DNA of 64,000 nucleotides from an uncultured SAR86 cluster bacterium (GCA_902509965.1 CABWZP010000003.1:28425-92424), one strand, 5' to 3'. Shown: positions 16,540 through 26,881, numbered from the stretch's first letter. Numbers and translations are program-made. Notes: generated by a model not told the origin, from the sequence alone.

Positions 16540-18960
16540 ATGACATTGAAAAAATTACTTTTACTTATCATATCTCTCAGTTTTATAAATGTAGTAACAG
16601 CATTTGATGATTTCGTTATTAATGATATAAGAATAGTAGGTCTACAAAGAGTATCTACAGGCAGTATATTTAATGTAATACCAGTTAGCGTAGGTGACAG
16701 AGTTGACAAGAGAAAAGTTGGAGATATTACAAGAGCCCTATTCGCTACAGAGCAATTCGATGATATTCAAATCGGCAAGGAATTAAGCACTCTTATAATT
16801 ACGGTCCAAGAGAGACCCTCTATATCTGCGATCAATATTTCAGGAAACAAAGCTCTTAAAACAGAACAATTACTTGAAAGTTTGAATGGTGTCGAAATTG
16901 CTGAGGGTAAAGTTTACAAAAGATCTACTTTAGAAAAAATGAAATCTGAATTGGTTAGGTCTTATGCTTCTCAAGGAAGATATGGAGCTAGTGTTGAAGT
17001 TGATGAAATCAACAAACCAAGAAATAGAGTAGAAGTTGGAATAGTTGTTGATGAGGGTGAAAGCGCAACTATTGAGAGTATTAATATTTTAGGTAACAAA
17101 TTATTTACCGATGACGAACTTTTACGAAGTTTTGAACTAGGAGAAGGAAGCATATTATCTTTTTTAACGAGTGATAATCAGTATTCTAGAGAAAAACTAC
17201 AAGGGGACATTGAAAACCTCGAGTCATATTATCTAGATAGAGGTTATTTAAAGTTTTCATTAGAATCTACTCAGGTTAGCTTAACAAGAGACAGAAAAGG
17301 AATACATATTACTTTTGGCTTGATAGAAGGAGATCAATATACTGTAAGTGAAGTCAGTGTTATTGGAAATATCCCTATAAAAGCAGAAGCCTATGAAACT
17401 GTTATTCAATCTCAAAAAAATAAGGTTTATTCTCAAGCAGCTATAACTGCTATTGAAGAATTTTTTACTACGGTTCTAGGAAATGAAGGTTATGCATTTG
17501 CTGAAGTAAAAGGAAGTCCTGAAATAAATGAAGATACCCAAGAGGTAGATTTAGTTTTTGCCGTAAATGCAGGTAAGCGAACATATACAAGAAAAATAAT
17601 TTTTGCTGGTAATCAAATAACCCAAGATGAAGTTTTAAGAAGAGAGATGAGACAATTTGAAGGCGCTCCAACATCAGACGAAAGAATCCAAAACTCTAAA
17701 GTTCGACTAGAGAGATTGGGTTATTTCAAAGATGTGACCGTTGAAACTATTCCAGTTCCTGGAACTGATGATCAGGTAGATGCGGTATATCAAGTTGAAG
17801 AGGAAACAACTGGTCAAATAGGTGGAAATGTTGGTTATAGTGATTTTGGTTTGATGCTTGGCTTTAATCTTAATGAAAGGAACTTTCTTGGAAGCGGAAA
17901 TACTGTAGGAGTTTCAATAAACAAGAGCGTTTATCAAGAGTCATATAATCTTTCATTTTTTGATCCTTATTACACCATGGATGGTGTTAGCAGAGGCTAT
18001 AACGCATATTTTAGAGAAACTGATTACGGCGAATTTAATATAGCAAATTACTTAACTAATTCAGCTGGAGTCGGTTTACAATTTGGTTACCCCATATCAG
18101 ATACACAAAGAGTAGGCTTAAACTTAACCTATGATAAAACAGATATTGATTCTGGAACTCTTCCAGCTAGAGAGATATCTGATTTCTTAACCTCAGAAGG
18201 TAATATCTTTGAAACATTAAGCGTTCAAGCTGTATGGTCAAGAGTTACTCTTAATCGTGGAATGTTTCCCACGCAAGGATCATCAACAGATTTAATGCTA
18301 ATGGCAGCACTACCTTTTAGTGATATTCAATACGCTAGATTTAATGTTCGACAAAAGTATTACAAACCGTTAGGCATATATGACCTTGTCTTTGGATTTA
18401 ATGGTGAGCTTGGTTATATGGATGTTTATGGCGATACAAAAAGTACACCATTTTTTCAAAATTTTTATGCTGGAGGACCTAGATCACTTAGAGGTTTTGA
18501 ATCAAATACACTTGGGCCAAGAAGCACACAAGCGCCATGTTATGAATATGATCCTGTAAATGACTTATGTCCAGCTTTAAGGGATACAGACTTTGATGGA
18601 GAGCCTGATTCACCAGCATATAATCCATATCTATTTAGCAATAGAGATCAACCTATTGGAGGAAATGTTAAAGTTGAAGGAAGTTTCCAATTAATATTTA
18701 AACTTCCGATGATTGAAGATCAAAGGTCTATGCGATCTGCTTTTTTCTTTGATTTTGGTAATGTTTTTTCAACTGACTGCAAAGATTATCAAATTAATTG
18801 TTATGAACCAGATCTTGAAGAATTAAGATATTCTTATGGTGTGGGAGTTACATGGATAACAGGATTTGGACCAATGAGTTTTGCAATTGCAAAACCTTCT
18901 AATGCTGGACCATTTGAAAGAACTGAGCAATTCCAGTTTACAATTGGAAATGTTTTTTAA
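16540..18960 (+). CDS. bamA: Outer membrane protein assembly factor BamA
   Basis: An 806-residue Omp85 protein. A signal peptide (cleavage near VTAFDD) is followed by five POTRA repeats up to about residue 425, for example FVINDIRIVGLQRVS, ISAINISGNKALK and ESINILGNKLFTDDEL. A 16-strand barrel follows, with GGNVGYSDFGLMLGFNLNERNFLG at its start and the lid-loop motif LRGFESNTLGPR. It ends in Phe, as barrel proteins usually do (FTIGNVF). It is the core of the machine to which BamE belongs. It ends 63 bases before skp. Confidence 0.98.
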   Translation: MTLKKLLLLIISLSFINVVTAFDDFVINDIRIVGLQRVSTGSIFNVIPVSVGDRVDKRKVGDITRALFATEQFDDIQIGKELSTLIITVQERPSISAINISGNKALKTEQLLESLNGVEIAEGKVYKRSTLEKMKSELVRSYASQGRYGASVEVDEINKPRNRVEVGIVVDEGESATIESINILGNKLFTDDELLRSFELGEGSILSFLTSDNQYSREKLQGDIENLESYYLDRGYLKFSLESTQVSLTRDRKGIHITFGLIEGDQYTVSEVSVIGNIPIKAEAYETVIQSQKNKVYSQAAITAIEEFFTTVLGNEGYAFAEVKGSPEINEDTQEVDLVFAVNAGKRTYTRKIIFAGNQITQDEVLRREMRQFEGAPTSDERIQNSKVRLERLGYFKDVTVETIPVPGTDDQVDAVYQVEEETTGQIGGNVGYSDFGLMLGFNLNERNFLGSGNTVGVSINKSVYQESYNLSFFDPYYTMDGVSRGYNAYFRETDYGEFNIANYLTNSAGVGLQFGYPISDTQRVGLNLTYDKTDIDSGTLPAREISDFLTSEGNIFETLSVQAVWSRVTLNRGMFPTQGSSTDLMLMAALPFSDIQYARFNVRQKYYKPLGIYDLVFGFNGELGYMDVYGDTKSTPFFQNFYAGGPRSLRGFESNTLGPRSTQAPCYEYDPVNDLCPALRDTDFDGEPDSPAYNPYLFSNRDQPIGGNVKVEGSFQLIFKLPMIEDQRSMRSAFFFDFGNVFSTDCKDYQINCYEPDLEELRYSYGVGVTWITGFGPMSFAIAKPSNAGPFERTEQFQFTIGNVF

Positions 18961-18968
18961 ATGATAAT

Positions 18969-18997
18969 TTCATGCTTTTTGCATAAATTAGTATAAA
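18969..18997 (+). promoter_or_regulatory. candidate promoter of the skp-lpxD-fabZ group
   Basis: TATAAA within TATAAAAT at 18992-18997 is preceded at 17 bases by TTCATG (3 of 6) at 18969-18974. It lies in the 63-base gap after bamA. A short ATGC-TTTTT-GCAT hairpin is in the same gap but has no U-tract, so it is not a convincing terminator. Confidence 0.4.
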
Positions 18998-19023
18998 ATA
19001 CATCAACTTATTAAGGGGTAATT

Positions 19024-19548
19024 ATGAAAAATTTAAATAAACTATTTTTAGCTGCATTCTTATTAATATCTGTGCCTTCATATGCTAGTGATGGTATGGC
19101 AGTTATTGATATGAGAGTTGCTGTTTTATCAACACAACAAGCGCAAGATACTTTCAAGGCATTAGAAGAGGACGCTGATTATGCTGCTAAAGTAGAGCAA
19201 GCTCAGACGCTTCAGGCAGATAGGCAAGCTTTAGCAGAAACCCTTCAAAAAGATGGAGAGACCATGTCTCAAGAAGAGGTAGCTAGCGCTCAAAAATCTA
19301 TTCAAGATAAATCTCAGGAGCTTGAGTTTATTGTTGGTCAAATTCAAGCAAAGCAAAACGAAACAGCTGAAAAGATTTTTAGAGACATGAATCCTTCATT
19401 ACAAAAAATTCTTTCAGAGCTTCTTGCTGCTAAGCAATTAAAAGTTTTATTAGCTAGAGATACTGCTATTTTTGCAGATCCAGCACTAGATATAACAGAT
19501 GATGTTACTTCTATGCTTGATGTTGCAGCTTCTGGGGCGAATGAATAA
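19024..19548 (+). CDS. skp: Periplasmic chaperone Skp/OmpH
   Basis: A 174-residue OmpH/Skp-family protein. The signal peptide ends at PSYAS, and the mature start MAVIDMRVAVLSTQQAQ is the family beginning. A long alpha-helical, coiled-coil-like arm (residues about 50-120, rich in Q, E, A, K) follows. Skp trimers hold unfolded outer-membrane proteins for BamA. AGGGG precedes the ATG. The bamA-skp-lpxD-fabZ-lpxA-lpxB order is standard. Confidence 0.92.
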   Translation: MKNLNKLFLAAFLLISVPSYASDGMAVIDMRVAVLSTQQAQDTFKALEEDADYAAKVEQAQTLQADRQALAETLQKDGETMSQEEVASAQKSIQDKSQELEFIVGQIQAKQNETAEKIFRDMNPSLQKILSELLAAKQLKVLLARDTAIFADPALDITDDVTSMLDVAASGANE

Positions 19549-19556
19549 ACTCACTT

Positions 19557-20549
19557 GTGAGCCAGAAAAAAAAATCTTTTACTCTTAAAGAACTTTCAAA
19601 AATAATTGATGCTTCAGTTACTGGTGATGAGAATATCATCATCAGTAATATTGCTACTATTGAAGAAGCAAACACTAAGTCAATTACATTTCTATCAAAT
19701 AAAAAATATACCAAGTTTTTAAACACCACTCAGGCTGCTGCAGTAATAGTGAATTCTAATATTGAGACCAATTCATCTATAAATCTTCTAAAATGTTCTG
19801 ATCCTTATTTAGCCTATGCTAAGATTTCATCACTATTTATAAATAAAGAGAATAAATTGGAGACACCGTCTATACATAAAAGTGCCAACATATCTTCTTC
19901 TGCAGAAGTTTCTAAGTTAGCTACTATTTCCGCAAATGTTATTCTCGAAGAGAATGTTGTTATTGAAGAGGGTGTTTATGTAGGCCCAAACTCTTTTATA
20001 GGCGCTAATTGTCATTTAAAGAAGGGAAGTAGCATAAGTGCAAATTGTTCATTAGTCCAAGATGTTATTTTAGGTGAGCATTCAAGCGTTCACTTTGGAT
20101 CAGTTTTAGGAAGTGATGGCTTTGGTTATGCCCCATCAAAAAACGGATATCAAAAGATAGAACAATTAGGTAATTTAATTATCGGAGATAATGTAGAGAT
20201 TGGTTCAAGTTGCACTATTGACAGGGGTGCTTTAGGGGATACTAAAATCGGCAATGGTGTGAAGTTAGATAATCAAATTCATATTGCTCACAATGTCTCT
20301 ATTGGAGAAAACTCTGCAATAGCAGCTTGCTGCGCCATTGCTGGGTCAACATCAATAGGAAAAAATTTACAAATGGGCGGGCTTTCAGGAATACTCGGGC
20401 ATCTATCTATTTGTGATGATGTTTTAATAGGTGCACATACACTTGTGACTAAAAATATAGATAATCCTGGAAATTATGTAGGTATAATGCCGACACAAGA
20501 ACAAAATGATTGGGCTAAATCATCAATTTTTATTAAAAAAAGAGGATAG
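19557..20549 (+). CDS. lpxD: UDP-3-O-(3-hydroxyacyl)glucosamine N-acyltransferase
   Basis: A 330-residue left-handed beta-helix acyltransferase of lipid A synthesis. The N-terminal domain has TIEEANTKSITFLSNKKYTKFL. Hexapeptide repeats follow. The catalytic region contains GSDGFGYAPSKNGYQKIEQLGN and LDNQIHIAHNVSIGENSAIAACCAIAGSTSIGKN (active His in IAHN). The start is GTG at 19557, eight bases after skp, with no clear ribosome-binding site. It adds the N-linked acyl chain. Confidence 0.97.
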   Translation: MSQKKKSFTLKELSKIIDASVTGDENIIISNIATIEEANTKSITFLSNKKYTKFLNTTQAAAVIVNSNIETNSSINLLKCSDPYLAYAKISSLFINKENKLETPSIHKSANISSSAEVSKLATISANVILEENVVIEEGVYVGPNSFIGANCHLKKGSSISANCSLVQDVILGEHSSVHFGSVLGSDGFGYAPSKNGYQKIEQLGNLIIGDNVEIGSSCTIDRGALGDTKIGNGVKLDNQIHIAHNVSIGENSAIAACCAIAGSTSIGKNLQMGGLSGILGHLSICDDVLIGAHTLVTKNIDNPGNYVGIMPTQEQNDWAKSSIFIKKRG

Positions 20550-20553
20550 TTAT

Positions 20554-20994
20554 ATGTCAGGCATACATGATGATATTTTAAAATATCTTCCTCACAGAGA
20601 TCCCTTTTTATTTGTAGATGAGGTATTAGATATCAATACAGGATCTGACATTCATGCCATTAAGAGGCTTTCAGGAGAGGAAGATTACTTTCGAGGACAT
20701 TTCCCAAATAATCCAGTAATGCCTGGTGTAATTATTATTGAAGCCTTAGCACAAGCATCCGGAATATTAGGCTTTCAAACTATGAATAAAACGCCTGAAG
20801 AGGGCTCTATATATGTCTTTGCTGGAGTAGATAAAGTTAGATTTAGAAGAAGAGTTGGTCCAGGAGATGACATACACCTATATAGTAAAATTCTAAATGA
20901 AAAAAGAGGAATTTGGAAATTTGAATGTAGAGCAGAAGTAGATAATGAAACAGTATGTTCTGCAACCATACTATGCGCAGATAGAGCCAACTAA
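20554..20994 (+). CDS. fabZ: 3-hydroxyacyl-ACP dehydratase FabZ
   Basis: A 146-residue hot-dog-fold dehydratase of fatty acid synthesis. It has LPHRDPFLFVDEVL, GHFPNNPVMPGVIIIEALAQASG (catalytic His and Glu) and DKVRFRRRVGPGD. The start chosen is the ATG at 20554, preceded by AGAGGA at about 8 bases. An upstream in-frame ATG at 20506 would overlap lpxD by 44 bases and add residues unlike the family. lpxA begins at the next base after the stop. Confidence 0.97.
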   Translation: MSGIHDDILKYLPHRDPFLFVDEVLDINTGSDIHAIKRLSGEEDYFRGHFPNNPVMPGVIIIEALAQASGILGFQTMNKTPEEGSIYVFAGVDKVRFRRRVGPGDDIHLYSKILNEKRGIWKFECRAEVDNETVCSATILCADRAN

Positions 20995-21771
20995 ATGGCA
21001 ATTCATCCTACATCAATCATTCATGAATCTGCTAAGGTTCATGATTCTGTAGAAATAGGACCCTTTTGTTTTATTGGTGAAGATGTAGTAATTGACGAAG
21101 GCAATATGCTTCTAAGTCATGTAGTAATTAAAGGACCAACAACAATAGGTAAAAATAATAGTTTTTATCAATTTTCTGTAATTGGCGAAGGCACACCTGA
21201 TAAAAAATACAAAGGTGAAAAAACAACTTTATCAATTGGCGACAATAATATATTTCGAGAAGGGGTGACTATTCACAGAGGAACAATCCAAGACAAATCA
21301 ACAACAATTATTGGTAGTAATAATTTGTTAATGGCATATTCTCATGTAGCCCATGATTCCGTTTTAGGCAATAATAATGTTTTTGCTAACCATGCTGGTA
21401 TTGCAGGTCATGTTAGCGTTGGCAACTTCGTAACAATAGGCGCTTTAACTACCATTCATCAATTTTGTAAAATAGGAGATTATTCATTCATAGGCATGAA
21501 TACATCTATTACCATGGACATACCTGCATATATAAAAGTTGCTGCTGATCCTGCGAGAGTAATTGGCCTTAATACAGTTGGAATGTCTAGAAATAATTTT
21601 TCTGATGATTCAATCACAATAATTAAAAAAGCCTATAAATTAATTTATAGGAAAGGTTTTAAGCTTGAAGATGCATTAAAAAAAATAGATAGACTAGAAA
21701 AACCAGCTAGACCCGAGCTTCAAGCATTTATTGATTCCATCAAATCCTCAGAAAGAGGCCTCTTAAGGTAA
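20995..21771 (+). CDS. lpxA: UDP-N-acetylglucosamine acyltransferase
   Basis: A 258-residue left-handed beta-helix enzyme, the first step of lipid A synthesis. It starts MAIHPTSIIHESAKVHDSVEIGPFCFIG and has LLMAYSHVAHDSVLGNNNVFANHAGIAGHV, which includes the catalytic His (HVAHD). The helical C-terminus has KKAYKLIYRKGF. There is no spacer to fabZ, so translation is coupled. FabZ, LpxD and LpxA draw on the same hydroxyacyl-ACP pool. Confidence 0.98.
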   Translation: MAIHPTSIIHESAKVHDSVEIGPFCFIGEDVVIDEGNMLLSHVVIKGPTTIGKNNSFYQFSVIGEGTPDKKYKGEKTTLSIGDNNIFREGVTIHRGTIQDKSTTIIGSNNLLMAYSHVAHDSVLGNNNVFANHAGIAGHVSVGNFVTIGALTTIHQFCKIGDYSFIGMNTSITMDIPAYIKVAADPARVIGLNTVGMSRNNFSDDSITIIKKAYKLIYRKGFKLEDALKKIDRLEKPARPELQAFIDSIKSSERGLLR

Positions 21772-22893
21772 GTGTCCACTAAGCAAGATATAAAAATAGG
21801 CATCGTAATTGGAGAACATTCAGGCGATATACTAGGTTCAAAAATTATTGAATCTCTTAAAAAAGAATTTAATGTTAGCCTCGTAGGTGTTGGAGGCCCT
21901 TTAACTGAAAACCATGGCTTAGAGTCTATTTTTAATTTTAAGGATCTTCATATAATGGGTCTTATAGAACCTATTTTAAATATACGAAAACTCTTAAAAC
22001 ATAGAAAATTAATTATAAAAACCTTTAAAAAAGAAAAAATTGATTTTTTTATTGGGGTAGATTCTCCAGATTTCAATATACCAATCCATAAAGCTTGCAA
22101 AAAAGAGGGTTCTATAAAAACTATTCAACTTGTTAGTCCATCTGTTTGGGGTTGGAGGCAAGGAAGATTAAAGAATATTAAAAAGTATATTGATTTAACC
22201 TTGTGCCTTTTTAGGTTTGAACATGATTTCTACATTGATCAAAAAATTTCTAGTTTTCTTCTGGGGCATCCATTATCTGAAATAGACATCAAAGATAATA
22301 ATTATGTCCGATCAAAATATAATCTTGATAACAATAAACAGTATCTAGCTATTCTTCCAGGAAGCAGAGCATCTGAGATATCAAATATGATGCCAACATA
22401 TATCGCTTTTATGGAAAAGCTTTATACCAATAAATCAGACTTTCATTTTTTAATACCAGCTGCAGATAATTTAATAAAAGAAAAGATTGAAAGCTTTACT
22501 AAAAATAGAGACCTTCCTATCACTATATCAATAGGAGCTGCTAGAGATTTTTTGAGTGTATCTAAATGTTCTATTGTTACATCAGGAACAGCAACACTAG
22601 AGGCCGCCGTTTTAGGTGCGCCGCCAATTATTTGTTATAAAACTAATAACTTCAATTATTTTATTATTTCCAGAATGTTGAAAACTAAATTAATAGGATT
22701 ACCCAATCTATTGCTATCTAAAAAAATATTCCCAGAATTGATCCAGTCTGATTGCACGCCTGAAAATATTTATAATTCATTCCAATCAATAATTTATTCT
22801 AATAAAATTCAGGATGAAATTGTAAAGGTCAAGAATCATCTTGAAGGAAAAGGTTTTGATGCTGCAGCAAAAGCAATCCACCAGACTTCCTAG
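21772..22893 (+). CDS. lpxB: Lipid A disaccharide synthase
   Basis: A 373-residue GT19 glycosyltransferase that joins UDP-2,3-diacylglucosamine to lipid X. Motifs: IGEHSGDILGSKIIESL at the N-terminus, IDSPDFN-type (GVDSPDFNIPIHKACK), VSPSVWGWRQGRLKNIKKYIDLTLCLFRFE, ILPGSRASEI, and TSGTATLEAAVLGAPPIICYK. The start is GTG at 21772, directly after the lpxA stop. Length is typical (about 380). Confidence 0.97.
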   Translation: MSTKQDIKIGIVIGEHSGDILGSKIIESLKKEFNVSLVGVGGPLTENHGLESIFNFKDLHIMGLIEPILNIRKLLKHRKLIIKTFKKEKIDFFIGVDSPDFNIPIHKACKKEGSIKTIQLVSPSVWGWRQGRLKNIKKYIDLTLCLFRFEHDFYIDQKISSFLLGHPLSEIDIKDNNYVRSKYNLDNNKQYLAILPGSRASEISNMMPTYIAFMEKLYTNKSDFHFLIPAADNLIKEKIESFTKNRDLPITISIGAARDFLSVSKCSIVTSGTATLEAAVLGAPPIICYKTNNFNYFIISRMLKTKLIGLPNLLLSKKIFPELIQSDCTPENIYNSFQSIIYSNKIQDEIVKVKNHLEGKGFDAAAKAIHQTS

Positions 22894-22895
22894 CA

Positions 22896-23438
22896 ATGCT
22901 AGTTGCAGGTGTTGATGAGGTAGGTCGAGGTTGTTTAGCAGGCCCAGTTATGGCTGCTGCTGTAATTTTAAAAGAACCAATTAGAGGTTTATGCGATTCT
23001 AAAAATCTATCTGCTAAAAAAAGAGAAATTCTTGCAGAAGAAATAAAACTAAAATCTTACTATGCATATGGCATAGCAACCCCTCAAGAAATTGATAGAA
23101 TTAATATTCTTCAGGCATCTTTGCTAGCTATGAAAAGAGCCATCATCAAGTTATCAGTTAAACCTCAGAGAATTTTAATAGATGGCTTGCATAAACCAGA
23201 CATTAATTTTGATATGGAGGCTATAATTAAAGGAGACTCATTTGTTGATGAGATTAGTGCCGCTTCTATAATAGCTAAAGTTAAGAGAGATAAATATATG
23301 ACAAAAATTGATGCAAAATATCCAGGCTATTGCTTCAAAGAACATAAAGGATATGGAACTAAATTGCATTTTAAAATGCTAAAAGAAATTGGTGCTTCTG
23401 ACATACACAGAATCACATTTAAAGGGGTCATTTCTTGA
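22896..23438 (+). CDS. rnhB: Ribonuclease HII
   Basis: A 180-residue RNase HII that removes ribonucleotides and RNA from RNA-DNA hybrids. The N-terminal AGVDEVGRGCLAGPV has the catalytic Asp-Glu pair (D6, E7). RILIDGLHKP, GDSFVDEISAASIIAKVKRDKYM and GYCFKEHKGYGTKLH are the other conserved motifs. It starts two bases after lpxB and overlaps dnaE by four bases (TTGA). The lpxB-rnhB-dnaE order is classical. Confidence 0.97.
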   Translation: MLVAGVDEVGRGCLAGPVMAAAVILKEPIRGLCDSKNLSAKKREILAEEIKLKSYYAYGIATPQEIDRINILQASLLAMKRAIIKLSVKPQRILIDGLHKPDINFDMEAIIKGDSFVDEISAASIIAKVKRDKYMTKIDAKYPGYCFKEHKGYGTKLHFKMLKEIGASDIHRITFKGVIS

Positions 23439-26400
23439 TAGAATCTTTTTCACATCTAAGGATTGCCTCTGAATATAGTATTTCACATGGCTTAATAACA
23501 ATTGATCAAATTGTTGATCAGGCTGCAAAAAATAATATGCCCTCGGTAGCATTAACAGATCATCTTAATATGTTTGGGCTCGTGAAGTTTTTTCTCAAAG
23601 CAGAAAAGAAAGGTATTAAACCAATTTCTGGTTCATCTATTAAAGTTTTATTTGAAGGAGAAGACTTTGCTCATGAATTACTGTGTCTTGCCAAGAACAA
23701 CAATGGACATAAAAACCTAATGAAGGCTTTATCTCAATCACACAGTAATACTAATTTCTCAACTCCAATAATAACTTTTGAGGAGCTATGTTCTTTTAAA
23801 AAAGATATTAAAGTTATTTCAGGGGGAAAATCTAGCCATATCTTTGATTTATTAAAAAGAGGAAAAGTTGAAGATACAAATTCTAAACTTAAATTATTTC
23901 AGAGTGTTTTCGATGAAGATTTTATTCTAGAAGTTCAAAAAACTAACAGACCAGATGAATTGGATTATATTGAAAAAGTTTTACCATTAGCGTCATCAAA
24001 TGGCATCCCTGTTATAGCAACAAATGATGTAATTTTTTCAAATAAAGAGGATTATGATATCCATGAGACTAAAGTTTGTATTAATACTGGAAAAACATTA
24101 AATGATCCAAATAGAGAAAAGAATTTTTCTGATGAACAGTTTTTTAAGTCTCAGCAACAAATGTTTGACTTGTTTAAAGATAATGAAGAATTTTTGTCAA
24201 ATACTACAGAAATTGCAAAGCAGTGCAATGTTTCATTTGAATCAAAAGGATATTTCTTACCTGAATATCCAGTACCAAAAAATCATGATTTTAATAGTTA
24301 CCTAAAAGATCTTTCTTTTAAAAATTTAGACAAAATAACTACTATTTTTTCTGAAGCTAAGAAAAATCTTTACAAAGAAAGACTTGATTATGAGCTCACC
24401 CAAATTAGTTCAATGGGCTTCTCAAGCTATTTCCTAATAGTTTATGATTTTATAGAGTGGTCAAAAAATAACGAAGTTCCAGTAGGCCCCGGAAGAGGTT
24501 CAGGGGCTGGCTCTTTAGTTGCATATGCTTTAGGAATAACAGCACTTGATCCAATAGAACATGGCCTACTTTTTGAACGCTTTCTGAATCCAGAAAGAAT
24601 CTCTATGCCAGATTTTGATATAGACTTTTGTACAGAAAAAAGAGATTCAGTAATTGAGTATGTTAGCTCTAAATATGGCTCTGAGGCTGTATCTCAAATA
24701 GTAACATTTGGCACTATGGCAGCAAGAGCTGTAGTTAAAGATGTTACAAGAGCACTTGGTAAGCCATACGGTTTAGGTGAAAGAATTTCAAAAATGATAC
24801 CTTTTGTTCCTGGCATGACATTAGATAGAGCTATCAAAGAACAACCTATATTTAAACAAGCCATTAAAGATGATCCTGAAGTCTCTGAAGTTTTAGATCT
24901 AGCATTTAAGCTTGAGGGTATTGCAAGGAATGTTGGAAAGCATGCTGGTGGTATTGTAATTGCACCAGGGGCTTTATCTGATTTTTGCCCTACATACCTT
25001 GATAGGCAGTCTTCAGCATTAATGACTCAATATGATAAAGATGACGTAGAAAAGATAGGCCTAGTGAAATTTGATTTTCTAGGTTTACGAACTCTGACAG
25101 TAATTGATTGGGCAACTAAATCAATAAATAATTTTTTAGATCATCAAAACAAACAACCGTTAGATTTAAATTCAATTAAATTAGATGATCCTAAAGTTTT
25201 TGAACTGTTATCATCTGGAAAAACGATGGCTGTATTTCAACTAGAGTCCTCTGGAATGAGGGACTTAATTAAAAGACTTAAACCGACAAAATTTGAAGAA
25301 ATTACAGCATTACTTGCTTTATATAGACCTGGCCCTTTAGATTCTGGAATGCATGATCAATTTGTTGATAGAAAGCATGGGAAATTGCCAGTTACTTACC
25401 CGCATGAAATGCTTGAACCAGTATTGTCAGAGACTTATGGAGTTATTTTATACCAGGAACAAGTTATGCAAGCTGCTCAAGTTTTAGCAGGATTTTCTTT
25501 AGGCCAAGCTGATATCTTAAGAAGAGCAATGGGAAAAAAAGATGTTGCTGAAATGGAAAAACAAAGAGAAATATTTGTAGAAGGTTGTAACAAAAAAGAT
25601 ATTAAAAAAGCAACAGCTGAAAAAATATTTGATCTAATTGAAAAATTTGCTGGTTACGGATTCAATAAATCACATTCTGCAGCATATGCACTTCTTTCAT
25701 ACCAAACTGCTTATCTTAAAACTTATTTTCCTGAACATTTTATGGCAGCTGTTCTTTCAACTGAATTAGGAAATACTGATAAGATCTACGCTCTCACAGA
25801 AGAATGCAAAAAACTAGGCATCACAGTCCTGAAACCAAATATCCTAACTAGCCAAAGGAAGTTTGTTGTTAATAAAAATAATGAAATTGAGTATGGCTTA
25901 GGTGGAATAAAAGGAGTTGCCGATTCTTTCATAACACATGTAAGTAAAGTAAGAAAATCTCATAAATTTAAAGATTTGTGGGACTTCACAAGGAACATAG
26001 ACATAAAACTAGGAGGAAAAAAATCCCTTGAAGCTTTATCTTTTGCAGGCGCTTTCGACTCAATTGCACCTACAAGAAGTATAGCAATTGCATGTATCAG
26101 CGACATGTTACAAGATGGCGGAAAAGCTATTACATCTTCAGCAAATTCAGGAGACTTATTTTCAGAAATTGATATTGATTTTAATCCTTATGAAAAATAC
26201 ACAAACACTGAAGATTTAAATTTAGTTGATAAGTTGAACCTAGAAAAAAAATCTCTTGGATATTATTTATCTGGACATCCTGTTAGAGCAATAAAAGAAA
26301 ATATCACCCCATTAAGATCACATGAAATAAGCTCTTTAAAAATAGATACAAAAAAAGCTCGTTTAGTTTGCTTGATTAATTCTGTAAGGCAAATAAAAGA

Positions 26401-26878
26401 TAATAGAAATAAACCCCTAACTTTTATTAACTTTGATGATGGAACAGGCGCAATGGATGGAATAATAACCAGTGATGTTTTGGAGAATTGTCACTCTATT
26501 TTAAAAGAAAGTTCAATCTTGGTTTTAAAAGGAGCTATTGAGATTGATGATTATAGATCTAAAGAGTTTGGTGAAACTATGTTTAGAATGAGGCTTAAAG
26601 AAGTTAGCATGATTGAGGATGAGCTATTATTACGAATTAACTCAATAATTATTAGTGCTGACAATAGCTCTAAAGAGTCTCTAGAAAAACTAACAAAGAA
26701 TCTTTCAAGTGTTCCAAAAGAAGTTTGGGGCAGTGGTAATTGTTCTATTAAGTTAAAAGTGTTTAATCAAGAGTCTGAAGCCATAATAGAACTTGGAGAA
26801 GACTATCTTCTAAAACCTTCACAAGAAAACTTAAATATATTAAGAGGAATATTTGGAAGTAATTCTATTAAAATATAA
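23435..26878 (+). CDS. dnaE: DNA polymerase III alpha subunit
   Basis: A 1147-residue replicative polymerase. The N-terminal PHP domain has FSHLRIASEYSISHGL and ALTDHLNMFG. The palm has GPGRGSGAGSLVAYALGITALDP and PDFDIDFCTEKRD, with catalytic aspartates near residues 392-394. Helix-hairpin-helix and OB domains lie in the C-terminal third (GTGAMDGIITSD). The start is TTG at 23435, preceded by AGGGG and overlapping the rnhB stop. Length is near E. coli (1160). Confidence 0.98.
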   Translation: MIESFSHLRIASEYSISHGLITIDQIVDQAAKNNMPSVALTDHLNMFGLVKFFLKAEKKGIKPISGSSIKVLFEGEDFAHELLCLAKNNNGHKNLMKALSQSHSNTNFSTPIITFEELCSFKKDIKVISGGKSSHIFDLLKRGKVEDTNSKLKLFQSVFDEDFILEVQKTNRPDELDYIEKVLPLASSNGIPVIATNDVIFSNKEDYDIHETKVCINTGKTLNDPNREKNFSDEQFFKSQQQMFDLFKDNEEFLSNTTEIAKQCNVSFESKGYFLPEYPVPKNHDFNSYLKDLSFKNLDKITTIFSEAKKNLYKERLDYELTQISSMGFSSYFLIVYDFIEWSKNNEVPVGPGRGSGAGSLVAYALGITALDPIEHGLLFERFLNPERISMPDFDIDFCTEKRDSVIEYVSSKYGSEAVSQIVTFGTMAARAVVKDVTRALGKPYGLGERISKMIPFVPGMTLDRAIKEQPIFKQAIKDDPEVSEVLDLAFKLEGIARNVGKHAGGIVIAPGALSDFCPTYLDRQSSALMTQYDKDDVEKIGLVKFDFLGLRTLTVIDWATKSINNFLDHQNKQPLDLNSIKLDDPKVFELLSSGKTMAVFQLESSGMRDLIKRLKPTKFEEITALLALYRPGPLDSGMHDQFVDRKHGKLPVTYPHEMLEPVLSETYGVILYQEQVMQAAQVLAGFSLGQADILRRAMGKKDVAEMEKQREIFVEGCNKKDIKKATAEKIFDLIEKFAGYGFNKSHSAAYALLSYQTAYLKTYFPEHFMAAVLSTELGNTDKIYALTEECKKLGITVLKPNILTSQRKFVVNKNNEIEYGLGGIKGVADSFITHVSKVRKSHKFKDLWDFTRNIDIKLGGKKSLEALSFAGAFDSIAPTRSIAIACISDMLQDGGKAITSSANSGDLFSEIDIDFNPYEKYTNTEDLNLVDKLNLEKKSLGYYLSGHPVRAIKENITPLRSHEISSLKIDTKKARLVCLINSVRQIKDNRNKPLTFINFDDGTGAMDGIITSDVLENCHSILKESSILVLKGAIEIDDYRSKEFGETMFRMRLKEVSMIEDELLLRINSIIISADNSSKESLEKLTKNLSSVPKEVWGSGNCSIKLKVFNQESEAIIELGEDYLLKPSQENLNILRGIFGSNSIKI

Positions 26879-26881
26879 TCT

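Noticed and set aside
18971..18983. ATGC-TTTTT-GCAT hairpin after bamA as terminator
   Set aside because: The stem is only four pairs and no T-tract follows.
23435..26878. Intein or insertion in dnaE
   Set aside because: The 1147-residue length and uninterrupted motifs show a normal alpha subunit.
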